NCBI GenBank assembly: GCA_013399305.1
Contig: VXAI01000046.1
Location: forward strand, 2,736,631 to 2,800,630
Origin: Rostratula benghalensis
Taxonomy: Eukaryota > Chordata > Aves > Charadriiformes > Rostratulidae
Direction of reading: 5' to 3'
DNA length: 64,000 bases
Under the pieces are notes generated by a model. The model did not search any database. It was given only the letters and a program-made list of their open reading frames with translations, and was not told the origin of the DNA. Positions 27,390 to 40,319 of this stretch are shown here, in pieces; the stretch's first letter is position 1, and every line of letters starts with the position of its first letter. A program made the translations under genes and the position numbers.

Positions 27390-30300
27390 GCCCTTTAACA
27401 GCCAAACCAACCTCTTTAACAGTTTGAAGAAATCCAGTCAGGACAGTGAAATACTAACTACCTTAACTCTGATAGTCTACACTGTCCATTTATTATGAAA
27501 GTCGAAGAAAGTTACTAAGTTACTACTTTTGACACTGCTTTGTGAGTTAGTAACAAAATGATTGCAAGCTTATTTTATGTATAGATTGGATTGCAAAAAT
27601 AGTCATTGCCAATCATGCAAATTCAGTGCATTAGAGAAACAGCCATGAAGAAAGGTATTCTTACTATGCTTTGTAAATAACTATTACGTAAGCATTTAAG
27701 CTGGCATTACCATTTATAATTAAGGAAAAAGAAACACAATTACAGAGGAGCCAAAAACCTGACTAACTCTAGGGTTTAACAAACACCAATATAGCCTATG
27801 TCCAAAGTTGTATCACTTCCAAAACAATTAACTAATAAAGGTATTGGAAAGCCAAGTTTACCTCAGAAGAATGAGATAACCACGGGATGCACATCATCAC
27901 CATCTAAAAGAAAAGGATTTTTCTCTCTCCTTTTTTTCTCCCTCTCCTCTTTTTAAACTAGAGAGGAGCTTACACAAATGCCAAAGAAGAGTAAAATTAG
28001 GATTTCTAGCTCCCTGACTTTTCAGCCTAGCATGGTTAAAGAGAGGACACTAAAAGAAGTGCTAGAGATCTCTGTAGAGTGAGACAGCTGTTCCATACCT
28101 AGTTCCTTCTCCCCCTGCATAGCTCACAGGAGAGATGAGATTTGGGTTATAAAACTCAGGACAAGTAACTCAGCAAGGCTGGCTGGGAAAAAGGCCAATC
28201 CCTGACAGGTGAAGTTCAAGGCCTTAAAATTTCAAATCTGAGACCAGCCACTTATTCTTGTAATTACCATTAGCTTCCCATTTTGGGTGCAGCCTTTGCA
28301 TATTGAAGGTGCTCCTTTTTATTAACTCCTAGAATCCCTTTATAAAAGATTAATTTATACAATTTTCTTAAGAGGCAAACAGGCAAGCTTTACTACAGCT
28401 CATCATCAAGGGCATGTGCATCAGTGGTTGTGTGCAAGGCTTTTATTGCCTTTTAGATTTAGGCTGAAAAACCTACTACAAACCAATAACTAACATGGAA
28501 ATTCCCAGATCTCTGCATGTGAATTTCTACCTCAACCAACAGCTTGCAGATCTGTGGATGGACTCTCTACTACTCTCTTGCTCACTACAGAGCCTGCTCA
28601 TCTAACTGGGCTTTAGCCTAATACTCAATAGCAAAAAAAGGCTGTGCAAACACTGTACTGCGAGAAGACACTGCCTTTTACTCATGTAATAGAAGAGATG
28701 TGGCCCAGATTTATACACAGAGTCTCCCCCAAACACCAGGCACCTGCACCTCACCAAGGTACTCACATCAAAACATTTCCTTCGCTCCATGCATAGCTTG
28801 CAGGAGAGAGGAGACACAGGCACCCCACATCCCTGCAGGGTGTTGGCCATTTCAAACCTGCAACAGTCAACCTGAGATGCCTCTGCAACCCATGAAGAGA
28901 CACAGGGTCCTCCAGAGAGCGACGGAGAACCTGTGTACATCTGAGGTTGAATCCTGACAGACATTGAGCACTGTTTGTGACTCCTCTTAACATAATGGGG
29001 TGTGTGTGTGAATCCAGAAAACTTGAGAAAAATAGTACGAAAGGCTGTCTTACAAAACTACAGCTGTTACAGAATTCAGGCTCCCAACTTCACATTTGGG
29101 AATGGCGATATTTGAGCGGCATAAATAACAGTTATAATTAAGAGGCAACTTAGATCAATACAATTTTCTGTGTTTATTTTCTTTTTTCCCATAGCAGAGT
29201 GATGTTTTTCAGACTGCTTCAATACTTTAATTTCTATTTAATGCCAAAACCAAGTGATGGGTAGGCATAACCTGACAATCCTTACTTTACTGCAAATGCT
29301 TTGCAATGTTATGTCTTATTGTCTTGCTCTTTAATTTTTTTTTTTATGACCCATTTTAGATATGCTAGTTTCAGTGCTAACAGACATGTTTACTGATGTT
29401 GACGGGCCTCTGGGGTTTTTTTCCAATTTACATTAAACTACCCAGGAGGTCCTATAATACTAACCACAGCCAGGAAGCCCCATTAACTTGACCAAACTAT
29501 GCTTTCTACAGCTTGACGCACCCTCCTTTTCATGTGGCTTCTATTTTCTGTTGGCTCTGCCCTCTTCTCTGACTCACTGCTGGCTGTACCGTCATATTAT
29601 CCCACACACTCATTCTCTGCAGCCTCAGCTTCAATAATCAGCCCATTACCATGTTGTATCCACTTTTTATCTCAGCAAAATACTGATTTCTATCTGACCC
29701 TCCCATGCAGAATACCACACCTGCTCTTCAGCATGAGCCAGTTCCAGGTGATGCTTCCAACGCCCTAAAAATCCCCCTTTGGTCCATGATTGATCCGTCA
29801 CTTCACTCCTATTTCTCTCCTTTGGATTGTTTCGTTGTTGCTACAAAATTGTATTCCAAAACCAATCTTTGCTCAGACAATTTTTTTTCTCTCTGAAGAA
29901 CTAAAACTATGCTGTCTGTATCCCTCAATTTATACCCTCATCTTTCACCTATATTATAGTTTCTCCTGAACTACAATATCCAGTCTTTGATGCCCCTCTA
30001 CCTACCATCCTGTCCTGTAGAACTGTTTGTTGCTTCTGGCTACAAAAAAATCTGAGTGCTTTCTCCTTTCTACTCTTTCGCAGGAACTTCATCAACTGGT
30101 CAGAAAGACCATAACCCTTCTCCTGTCATGCTCTGCCCTGTTGTACAGATACAGATAATGACTTGATAACACAGCTCTTTCTCCAGTTATTTGAAACATG
30201 CATTACTGTTAAAAGGAGGAGAAGACAATTGGTGAGCTTTCAAAAAACTGCAACTTAGATTTACTCTCTCTCTTTGTCTCACATTAAGCAACACAGTATA

Positions 30301-31740
30301 TGCTTTGAGGTACAGCTGTTATTTTATATCTCTGTTCAGGCTGCTGCACGATAAAGCTACTGCTTTTTGCCTGGGAATCTGGGTGCTATTGAAACAAGTG
30401 TGTTAAACAATACCTCACGTAAGATTGCCTTGTTAGTGTTTACTTCTTTTCCCCTCCTCCCCAACACCTGTATATCAAGGCAAATATTGCACAGTTCTAG
30501 TAGAGATATCTGAGAAAAAAAACATTAGGATTCTTTTTTCCCCTCAGGGTAGTGCACTGTGTGCTATTTATTTTATTATACTTTCTAACCATTTTTTCTA
30601 GTTACGGTATATGGTAGATACGAACCTGACCAGCACAAAATAATTTCTGCTGCTTACCATCTCCTCTTTCACATAAGAAAACAAAGCAAATACAAACCTC
30701 TAATATTTATGTCAATGCAAGACTGGATCAATGGATCAAAGCCGAAACAGTCCCAAGAGAAAAGCAATAGTCTCTTTTCCTGTTAATGAACAGTCTGTTG
30801 TTGCAAATTCACGTAGGCTTTAATTTAATAAACACAAATGGATGGATGTGCTTACGGGATGTCATCCCCTTTAGGCTTTAAATCACTGACATGGAAGAAT
30901 TGTCACACTTCAGTGAATTGAGTGCTACTCCCTACCCTTTCAAACCTTATCCACTGTGGCAACACAGACATGAAAAATGAAATTTAATTTTATAAGTAAT
31001 TCTTGTGACTTTGCTTAGCTCATTTTTTTTTCTGCACTGGAATGTGTTGTTAAAAAGATATATCCTGTTTTACCTGAATTAAAGAAGAATTAGTTCAATT
31101 AAAAAAAAAATTTAAAAAATGTGTGACTTGAATAGAGAGTTTTAATAATTTTTTAAAAAACCCAATAGGTTACATTTGGAGCTCATTTGATAACACGCAA
31201 GTGGACTAATTGTCTGAGTCCACTAATGTCAATACACTTCAGCCCCCACATAAAGCTTATTGCAAGTTCAGACATACATATTTAATAAATGCTCTTAGCT
31301 TCAGCTAGAGCCTAAACCTTGTAATACACAATGAGCATTACATACAGAGCAGTGTTTTTAATTCACTCTGGAAATTAGTGATCACCAAAATCCAAAAACC
31401 CTGTGAGGTAAAATCTGTATATAACAGAAACCGAGCAACTGTTAGTCCATTGCTGCTTGAGCTGGCAAGAGTTAACAATCTGTTTGTAAACACAACTTGC
31501 CTCTGCTGAGCAGACAAACACTTCCCTAGAAATAAAGAGAAAACAAGCAGGGTGCAAATTCCGGAGGCTCATCTCCCTGTGGATTCTTTTAAAATAGTTT
31601 GGAGGAGCAAAATTCAAACTGCAACCTCATACACAAAACACACAAATATACCACAGATATCTACCTGGCAACACTTACATTTTATTAAGATGGCTTTAAA
31701 AGTGTTAAAACAGGAACAGTTTAACAGAATCTAACAAAAG

Positions 31741-32100
31741 CACATCTGGAGTGTCACGTCACCCTTAGACTGTCCTGAATTTGAGCTCAGAAATAGAAAG
31801 TGACTTAAAATTAATCCAAGAGTCAATACAAGGTTCTGTTGTGGAGACTCTATTGGCACAGACCTCAAGGGCAGCCTCCAGCAAGGGGTGCCTAACAGAC
31901 ATGCAAATTGCGCTGCAGAGCTGTATTGGTGGGTACCACAGGAGTTTGTTCCTTCAGTATGAAACAATTATCGAGGAGTGCATTTGTGGGAACAACTGTA
32001 ATCCAGAGATCAATTCAGATTCCGCAAGGATTTTTTTTAAATCTGTTTTACAGCTTGACTAACACTGGCTTGTTAATTAGGCTTGTCTCAAAGTTTTTGT
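31741..32100. promoter_or_regulatory. Possible conserved non-coding element / enhancer
   Basis: This block differs from its surroundings: higher complexity, no homopolymers except one T8, an octamer site ATGCAAAT at 31901-31908 and a TAATTA homeodomain core at 32074-32079. It also holds a plus-strand frame open for 94 codons (31781-32062) that ends in a stop and begins with no ATG. The peptide includes LIQESIQGSVVETLLAQ and looks protein-like, but I see no donor or polyadenylation context to make it a gene. The known behaviour of vertebrate developmental enhancers fits the motif mix; the assignment is inference from composition only. Confidence 0.25.
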
Positions 32101-32166
32101 AACAATTATGCTCCATGGGCACTTTTGGTTTTGTTTTGGGGTGGGTCGTTTTGTTTTTTCTTCCAG

Positions 32167-32359
32167 GAAAGCAACTAGAAAAACTGCACTTTCCCAAATA
32201 CAAAGAGAAGTCGCTCCATCTCTCTGTCCTTGATCAGTTGCAAAAGATAAACTTTATTCAAACAATGTTTCTTCTAATCTGCATTGACAAATTTGTCCAA
32301 GTACTAATTAAAACACAAATCAGTGACTTTGCAAAATTGGATCTAACTTTGCAAAGCTG
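32167..32359 (+). other. Candidate internal exon (193 nt), second of plus-strand chain
   Basis: A strong acceptor (a GT/T-rich tract ending in TTTTTTCTTCCAG) and a strong donor (GCTG followed by GTAAGTAC) flank 193 bases. One frame only is open, for 63 whole codons with two bases left over at each end; the other two frames are closed. The peptide starts KQLEKLHFPKYKEKSLHLSV and later has FIQTMFLLICIDKFVQVLIK, a hydrophobic stretch short of a clear membrane helix. The leading GA joins the G left by 7005-7137, and the trailing TG joins the C that opens 42026-42165. No domain was recognised. It may be coding, a long non-coding RNA exon, or a pseudo-exon. Confidence 0.35.
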
Positions 32360-32444
32360 GTAAGTACACAGTCACCTAGCTACATCTGCAGCGGGCTGTT
32401 TTCTAGAACTGATATAAAAATTAGCTACCAAAGATGGAAACTGG

Positions 32445-32490
32445 AAAAAAAAAAAAAAAAAAGAAAAGAAAAAAAAAAGAAGAAAGAAAA
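32445..32490 (+). repeat. A/G-rich low-complexity tract
   Basis: A run of 18 A continues into AAGAAAAGAAAAAAAAAAGAAGAAAG-like purine sequence. It is simple sequence just downstream of the candidate exon and explains the Phe-rich minus-strand open frame across it. Confidence 0.85.
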
Positions 32491-34891
32491 AGACTAGACT
32501 ATACCCTAATGTTTCTGATACGGAACTCTGCCCTAAAGAATTTGTAAGTGATGCACAAGGTACATAATTTCCAAATTTTGCTACCCCCAGAGTTACAAAG
32601 AGGCAAGAGAAGATGGAAGAATGTAAGATATCAGACAGCGCCACAGAACACACAGGCTACAACCTTCATACCATGTCAGTTTCATTAATTTAAAAGCCAT
32701 CTTCAGCATCTCAATGGAGTGATTGATTACCTGTCATGCCAACCACATCACTCACATCACCCAGTAGCATAGTGTGTTTTAGCTTAATTCATTATGTAGG
32801 TCTTGCTTCAAAGTGAGAAAAGGGGATCAAAAGCTCACCTGATAGGTGACTAGAATCAGTCAGGGCTAGTTGACAGATCTCTGCACCAAACTCTGCTGCA
32901 CACTTTAAACGTGCCAAGGCTCAGGTAAATCCTTTATTTCAACTTGAGCAAACCAAGCAAGGAGTGTTTCTCCTGTTTGTTGTCATCTTAAAGAAATCTC
33001 CTCACTCCTAAATACATTGCAGAATACATGTTTGAGATATATACAGACCCAGTACAGGTACAGACATACACATCATTAATTTGGGACTGCTAGAAGTGGT
33101 GTGTTCTCAGAGCTGGAAGTCCTCTGAAAAATACAGGAATGACTACAAACTTGCACTAATGAAAAATAAGTTGGATTCTCTGCATGTAAACTCTAAGATG
33201 TCTCTTCAGCTGAGAGGAACAAATAATAATTAAAAAAAAATAATCCACAGCCACATATTACTGAAATTAGACCCCTACTGCTGCCTGGCTTTTCCATTTC
33301 TGGAATGTGACTAGGCTTCAAGCGGGAGAACAAAAGGAAGTCATACTAAAGCTTGTTTACAGCATATTAGTGTGAATCAAAGAAGGCGTTACTGGAAATC
33401 TGATGATAAACCTCGTGCTTTTAAGTTTTATAGTTTAAGCTAAATTCCACCTCAGATGAGCATCCAAATCCTCAGGGGCTAAACCTAACCGAACCCCTAT
33501 TTTCAGAATCTATACCTAATCCTGCAACTTCTGGTGCCTCCCTGGTGTTCTAAGAAGCCTTATCCCCAGGTGAAATTAAAAGGACAAAAGGATACCTCAC
33601 AGCTTGCAACATTAGTCCCCATCAGATCACTTGCTGTTTGTTAAGGCAGAATTAGAGCATACGTTTCCTAATGTTCTGAATTATTAATTATTTCTGCTAA
33701 GTAAACCAGCTCTGACTGAAGAACACTAGGCTATAGCTAGCCTACATCCACTCATCGGCGTTAGGAAAGACTGATGTTCCAGTTCCGTTCTGAATCTTGC
33801 TTCGCAGTGGTAACCAGCAAGTCGGGGCTCTGACTCTGACGTCTTGACTGGAAATTGCCTCTGCACAAACTGGTACATCTGATTACACAAAAAGCTTTGG
33901 CTTCAGCAAAGTGGCATTTCCTGATAGGAAATAATTTTGCGGGAAGACTTCGTAAGCGGCTCAAGTCCGAACTCTCACAGAAATTCCCTAAGCCATCTTT
34001 CACTACAAAACTGGTCTGATCTTGCACTGTTCTCTATCTAGCACAGTAATTTTGTGCATGCCAACTAAACAACTACTAAAATTTTTAAGTAATGAAAGTG
34101 TGAGGAATATTTGTGACAGACGACGATAACAATTTTTCTGGATTTCATTTAGCATAACTTTACAGAAAATGTTAAAGAAAACTACACAAAAAAGAATGCT
34201 AATATAGTGCCAGAATTTTCACATGCAGTTGTTAGATACACAAATGATTAGCCACACTAATAGTGAAATGTAAAGGCACATACATGTTTGGTTCTGCACT
34301 GCTGTCAAGTGCTGTCTTTTACCCCATGTCTACTTTCAATGAATGTATGACAGAGGGTGGGGGGAGCCACATTATAATGGGCAAAACTTATAGTTTTGCT
34401 CTCCCCGCTTTCTGTGTTTAGCACTGTATGACTTGGGGAGATATATAAATCCATAGGAAATGCAGGAAGTGCTCTCTCCATTCTGGTGGGTTGGAGAACT
34501 TTCAGACACAGACTTAGGGGGTACTTTGAGGGTTTGTTTTTTGTTTTGTTTTGTTCTTTTAAATGTAGCCCTTTTTGGACCCATTGGTCTGTGCCCACAT
34601 CTGTGCCCACAGTGATTTGATGTAAGCATTTCCATGGAGACCACAGAGCGACTTCTGCCTGCTCAGTGACTGACACTTTCTGCACGAGCAAGGAATGGGC
34701 GCAGGTTACGCAGGCTGCTCATCAGGTGCCTACGTGAGTAGTGGAGGAGCTGAGCCACTGCTGGAAATGAAATGTAGTTCGCTGAACCCTGCCAGATAAA
34801 ACTTCATGGTCTTTTCTGAACTTCCTGTGACCCTCTAGATTATGACTGACAGGTAAAGAACACTGAGCTACCAAAACACAGACCTACTTAC
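32491..34891. other. Unique non-coding sequence
   Basis: Nothing firm. An exon-like interval at 33808-33951 (+) has a usable acceptor (CTTCGCAG) and donor (TTC/GTAAGC), but all three frames contain stops, so it could only be non-coding. The stretch 34560-34800 is somewhat GC-richer than its surroundings. Confidence 0.45.
34588..34611 (+). repeat. 12-bp perfect tandem repeat, two copies
   Basis: TCTGTGCCCACA is repeated head to tail at 34588-34599 and 34600-34611. Confidence 0.85.
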
Positions 34892-34932
34892 CTTTCCCGT
34901 ATCTGCTGACTTGTTCTTTTAAGCAGTTTTTC
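34892..34932 (-). other. Candidate internal exon (41 nt) in minus-strand chain
   Basis: On the minus strand, ACTTCTGTTTACAG precedes 41 nt that end in GGAAAG before GTAAGTAG; AAG/GTAAGT is the ideal vertebrate donor. The frame used in the chain starts on a codon boundary and reads EKLLKRTSQQIRE, then leaves AG. That AG plus the first G of 12352-12413 makes an arginine codon. The peptide is strongly charged, with heptad-like leucine spacing, as in coiled coils. A second frame is also open, as is common at this length. The splice sites are the best on the minus strand. Coding status and gene identity are not established. Confidence 0.4.
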
Positions 34933-37250
34933 CTGTAAACAGAAGTGTTTTCTATTTAGACTGGCCCTATGAAGTTCATGAGGCCTAATATTTACGTTAA
35001 CCATATTCCTAAAAAGGCAGTTTTCATATATGTATCTTACTACAAATATTACAGAAAAATAAGTTTTAAAGTTCTAGAGGGGCAAACAAGGTACAGTGAA
35101 ATTAAGGGTCTTTTCCAGGTATACCTATGAAAATTGGCATAATCCTTTCTTATACCAGCCACAGCCTTTGTTTCAAAATAAGCTTTTCAAATATTAGCTA
35201 TTCACCAAACATCTATACAAATATACCATTATTAATATTTATTTCAGATTTAACCATGCACATGTGTGTACCACAATCTTGCCTGTACAAATCACTTCCA
35301 TTTAGAGCAATTCAGTTGAAAGAGGCTGAACTAAACTCTGGAGTTGAAGTCTTTGGAAGAACAAGTGAAATAAACCCAAGCCTCAGTCTGCAATCCAATC
35401 ACTGTGTGGCCACATGCTGCTAACGGTTTCATTGTTGGAAGAGACTGCTGCTTCCATGAGGTGACTACTGAGTACACTAACTCCAAGTTAATGTGGCAAG
35501 GCCTAAACACAATTTGGCAAAACAGAGCTATTAATTTTACTGATCAGGTTCTGTACTCTGCTCAGCACGTTTACCAATACTCAAACGGCATGAAGTCAGT
35601 AACCGACAGCTTAGTGCATCAAATACAGCTGCTCTGTAACCTAAGTCATCCATTTATCCTCTACGTGTGTGCTTCTTCATGCAGTTAGCACCACTGCCAA
35701 GGGTACTAAGGAGAATTCACACTTTGCTACAGTTCAGTAAGCTCAACTCCAGAGCTACTGGCTTGCGTTGTCAGGTCGCAGTTGTGTAACCCGCTGAACT
35801 GAACGCCTCCCCGAGCTGGGTGGTGAGAGCACAAAGGCAAAAAGAAGCAGGAACCCACATTTCAAAGGCATTATGCATCTGAATATCACAAAACCTGACT
35901 TTCTAATATCCTTATTGACTGTAGATTTTGTAGAAGTTCGTTTCTTTCCCCCCTCCTCCCCCCCAGGGTAGAACATTGTGCAGTTTGAATCTACACAATT
36001 AGAGAAAGCAGTGAAGTAAATTCATCTCAGCCACTTTCATATATACTTTAGGCTGTAGTCTACAGACAAATGATACTGAGCACTATTATCAGTATTCCTC
36101 AACTAAATTTAATGAGCAGGAGTGTATGAACTGATGGCTTGTTACAAGACCAAGTCACCGACATCTGTATCACTGATGGAAGCTTTGAATGTTAAAGGAA
36201 AAGTCTTTTATCTACAGTCTCTAACATGACTGAATAAACAAAATTAAATCATAGCCTTATTTCTATCACAATGATACTTTTTTTGCTACAGTGCACTGAT
36301 CACTTCAAGCAGGATAGCGACACATAACAGATGACCAACCATCTCTCAGATGACTGCCCCCGCACCTCCCCCCACCACAGCAACCCACTATTTTGTCCAT
36401 ACACAGCCTCAAATTTTGTTATGGGACTAAGTTCCATAACAATGTCCTGAGCTAGTACAACTGAACTGCTGCAAAAAAAATCCTATTAATTTATTCCATC
36501 TTAAGATCTGGCCCTATGAATTCTTGAGACCAAAACAGTTAAAAAAATACCAAAAAATGAGATTAAAATTAAACCTCAATCTCTCTTTCCAAAACTGCTT
36601 CAGGTGGTAGGGATTTTGGTAGTGCTGCCGAAATGTCAGATATAAATTAATTATTTCATACCACAGATAGCTTGCAGTGTTACAGAATTTTGTTACTACT
36701 AATGTAGGTTGCTATTTAAGTAACTAAGAAAGGAAAGGGTGGACAAGGGGAAGGAAAATCAGCACCTCAAAACCTGGCGTCTCACAATATGTTACTTACA
36801 CCCAAATGACTCCTGTTGGGCCTATTCAGACTTTGCAAACCAAGGGCAAGATTTGAGATTCTTCTACTGAATCTAAAGGATGAAGAAGTCTAAAAATTAA
36901 AACATTTTTTCTGGAGTTAGGAGCTTTATAAATAGCTTTGGAAAACATTAACAACAGCTTGGTCCCCTATACTAATTTCTATTGTTTTGAAAGCTACAAA
37001 AATAAATAAATTCAATTTAATACCAGGACAAAACATCCCAGCTTTTTAATTCAGCAAAGATACAGTTTACTACTAAGTGGCTAATTGAAAAAAATATCAT
37101 TTAATAACAGGGGAGATTTTTCTGCAAATTAGGTGGCGGTCGAAACCTTCAATATCATGATTTTATTTAAAAGTGATCTTAGCTGCAAACCCCACAACTC
37201 ATTGCAGGAGCTACCTTTAAGTAAGTAAATCCTCAAATTTTAACCCCAGT
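34933..37250. other. Unique non-coding sequence
   Basis: No repeat family or convincing exon. C-rich patches occur at about 35947-35966 and 36356-36382. Open frames are below 100 codons and have no domains. Confidence 0.5.
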
Positions 37251-37459
37251 CCACAGAATCACACAGAAAACACAGAATGCTATAGGGTTGGAAGGAACCT
37301 CTGGAGATCATCTAGTTCAACCCCCTGCCAAAGCAGGTCCTCCTAGAGCAGGTTGCACAGGAACTTGTCCAGGCGGGTTTTGAATGTCCCCAGAGACGGA
37401 GTCCCCATCACCCCTCCGGGCAGCCTGTTCCAGGGCTCTGCCACCCTCAAAGTGAAGTG
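37251..37459 (-). mobile_element. CR1 LINE 3' fragment, reverse orientation
   Basis: This is the best-preserved CR1 piece in the window. The plus strand reads CACAGAATCACACAG, GGGTTGGAAGGAACCTCTGG, AGATCATCTAGTTCAACCCC, CAAAGCAGGTCCTCCTAGAG, CAGGTTGCACAGGAACTTGT, GGGCAGCCTGTTCCAGGGCT and CCACCCTCAAAGTGAAG. These are the reverse complement of the CR1 3' region in its usual order. Similarity stops abruptly at about 37459, the 5' truncation point. Three or more CpGs persist (GGCGGG, GACGGAG, TCCGGG), consistent with a younger insertion than the copy at 24.7 kb. No coding capacity remains. Confidence 0.95.
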
Positions 37460-37602
37460 AGTCCATCTTCTGACTTTCAAAGCTGAAGTAGAAGAGGAAG
37501 CTTATTGTACTTCACATCTCTTGACCAAAACACAACCAGGTACCATGAAGACCATGCGAAGTAGCCTTCTTTTGGGAGAATGGAGAGTGGTGGTATTGGA
37601 TG

Positions 37603-37673
37603 TTTTTTTTTTTTTTTTCTGTTTTTTTTCCCCCCCTTGCTTTTGTTTGTTTGGTTTGGGTATTTTTGTTTGT
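37603..37673 (+). repeat. T-rich low-complexity tract
   Basis: Runs of 16 T and 8 T, then C7 and TTTG/TTTTG units. It lies about 140 bases past the truncated end of the CR1 fragment. Confidence 0.85.
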
Positions 37674-40319
37674 CTAATTCCAGATAAGAGAACTGGAAAA
37701 TCTGTAAGAGACTCTTTTCAAAAGAGAATTCTAGTCCAAAAAAGATAAGCTGCCTTTTTTTATGTACTTTCAAAATCATAACAAGCTGAGGCCCAGTAAC
37801 TCATAAATTATGTCAGTTAAAAGCCTGGACAACTGTATGTAATGTAATAAATATGCAAAACCCAGAATACTGTAAAATTGGGTGTGGGGCATTGCAGTAG
37901 TAAAAGGCAGCAAATAAAGATTACTACAGGGGATGGGGGCTAATTTTTATTTACTGGTAAGGAAACACTGAAAACTAAAGAAGTCACAATGTAGCTGTAA
38001 GGGTATAGGTTTGATGTCCCGGTTAGATGACAAAGACATTCTGAACTCTTTATCTACTTGTCTTCCTAGATGCACTGAAGACCCTGTACAGCACAGAATG
38101 AATGATAAGGAAGACAATACTAAGTAAAATGCAGCTCCACTGAGAACTGATTAGATCTCAGCATGGAAAAAATTTAATAGAGCAACTTGATAGGGTCCAG
38201 TATACAGATGTTGCTAATTCTGCAAATTATTTAATTCATGGTTAGGACAGTAATTAATACTGTTCTTGTTATACTTATGCATATCTGAGAGCATGAAGGA
38301 ATTTCAGAGAACATCCCTGGAATTCTGACTGGTAGTAAACTGTTTGTCTTCAGCTGCACGCATGTAAGAAACTAAGAGTAATGTGCGTCTCTAAAGTCTC
38401 TAATAGATATGTAACACTAAATTAAGACATTTGAAGGAAAGAGGGCAATGGCATGGGTTTTGAAATACATACAATCTTTTAGCCTCCCCAGTAATTCAAC
38501 TCTGTCGAAAACAGAAAGGGAATTTACAATGTTCCTTTCAAGTGGTAAATACTTCAAATAAATGAATAAGTAAATGGAGTGGAGATTTGGCTTTTATCTG
38601 AAAATCACTAAACCGAATCAGTGCATGCAAATACTAAGACAGCTTTAGATCATCCTCTCTCCTTCTCACAAACACATGTAGATGTAACAGGCATGCACAG
38701 TAAAAGAATCATCCTGAGTCCTTCTGTTAGGAAGTTTCTGTAGTAACGTTCAGGGGATTCCTTGGTCACCTTCACAAGTCCTTTGAGACTGAGCCAAAAA
38801 GCTTAAATTCTTCAATTCTCCCTGGAAGCTCTTATTAGTGTCAGGCAAATTATGCAGTTAATAGGAAATATCAATTTGTGCATCCATGTAAGCACTGACC
38901 ACCCTCCGCTCCTTTTTAATAGTTTTGTGAACAGCCACAGAGGCCCTGCTGCCTGCTCTTAGTACTCTGTCTCTCCTGCCTGCACTGTTCGAGAAATACC
39001 CAGCAGCATGATAGCAGGGCTCTCACTGACCACTACTGTGTCATGCAAAAGCATGAGGGCTCTTCTGAAAAATGCTCACAAACTGAGTTCACCCGTCTCA
39101 CCTGCTGTAGACAACCACAACAAGAATATGGCATTCCACTATCCTGTAATGAGTTTGCAAACCCCAGGAAAGCGATTTGCAATATGACAAGGCTGAGAAG
39201 TAAACAGTATCCCAACCTGGAGGAATATTTGGACATCAGAGCAGCATAAGACGAATGAAATAATAACTGGAAACCAAAAGGCCTGTTCTTTAAAGCTGAG
39301 TACTCAAGCATAAACCTATGTAGTGCTGTCAAAAGCAAAGTAAAAGGCAGTAAAAGATAAACAGATCAAGTGCACAAAATAAATCACCTGGATTACAGAC
39401 AGACATCTTATTTATAGAAGTACTGCAAGGACCAAGTCCTAGGTAAAAGTATATCAGATTCCTAGGCTTACCAAGAGAGGTTAAGAGGGAGGTTGCTAGG
39501 AAGTAAAACTGAAGTTGTTCAAAAATATTCTAGGGCTCACAGAATGCAAGAAGGCAGAAACATATACTCTGAGCTCTCACTGCCCAGCATTCTCCTCTGT
39601 GTATCTCAGCACCCAGTGCCAGGTGGCCCTTTTGCAAAACTTTCCAACATACGTTTCTCTCAGGTGATCTGTTCTGCCTCTTTTAAACTTGAGTCCTTTA
39701 AACTAAAGATTAAAATTCTAATGTTGGGTTGTATGTTGAAATATGATTTAGTGCTTCCATCTTTGAATATAAACACCACAGTCTGAAGTTTTCAATTACA
39801 TGTTAATCAATGATGAGCTCCAAAACACCACAAATTGTTACAGGTTTTACTGACTAAAACCATTAGACTCATTGCATCTTGTCTAGGCACTAGCCACTGG
39901 GGAAGTGGGATTCTAATCTGCCAAATTCACCTATCCACAGCAATAGCAGTAAAGAGGCACGTTTCATTGTAACCAACAGAGCTTTTCATCTCAACATTCT
40001 TATCCATCTGATTCTCTTCATATTTTATCCAGCTGCATGAACAGGCAATATGAAAATATGGCCCAAATTCGGACAACAGAAGAAGTGAGCCTATGTTTAT
40101 GAAATATATTTAGTTTATAGAATAAAAGATATCATTGTTAGGGCTTTTTGATTTTAATTACAGAAAACAGCAACGTACTACACCAGCGCTGCAAGGCAAT
40201 CTGCCAAGAGAACTAACTAAATGTATGAAAATACTTTTACTGAAGTGACTTATGCTGAATTAAATGTTTTGCCGCTTTATTTCATTTGGCTTACTGATCA
40301 TTTAACTGTCACCAAATTC
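37674..40319. other. Unique non-coding sequence
   Basis: No recognised repeat or firm exon. A 42-nt exon-like interval at 39102-39143 (-) has a good donor (CAG/GTGAGA) and acceptor (TCATTACAG). One frame gives a cysteine-rich peptide of low plausibility. Confidence 0.45.

Larger units (their letters stand above)
24876..31740. other. Unique non-coding sequence with simple tracts
   Basis: Contains A-rich tracts, of which the longest pure one is 27 A at 27363-27389, and a short (TA)n stretch near 25107-25117. No exon with a good splice pair joins the chains described elsewhere. A minus-strand open frame at 28602-28964 (120 codons) has no domain and is read as chance. Confidence 0.5.

Noticed and set aside
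27862..27903. 42-nt minus-strand exon with good acceptor (CTTTTCTTTTAG) and donor (GAG/GTAAAC)
   Set aside because: The only fully open frame is incompatible in phase with the neighbouring candidates at 34892 and 12352; both phases needed contain a stop.
28602..28964. 120-codon minus-strand open frame
   Set aside because: Overlaps equally open frames on the other strand; composition is ordinary and no domain is visible.
39102..39143. 42-nt minus-strand exon-like interval with CAG/GTGAGA donor
   Set aside because: Phase-compatible, but the peptide is cysteine-rich and implausible and the acceptor tract is modest; kept only as a remark.
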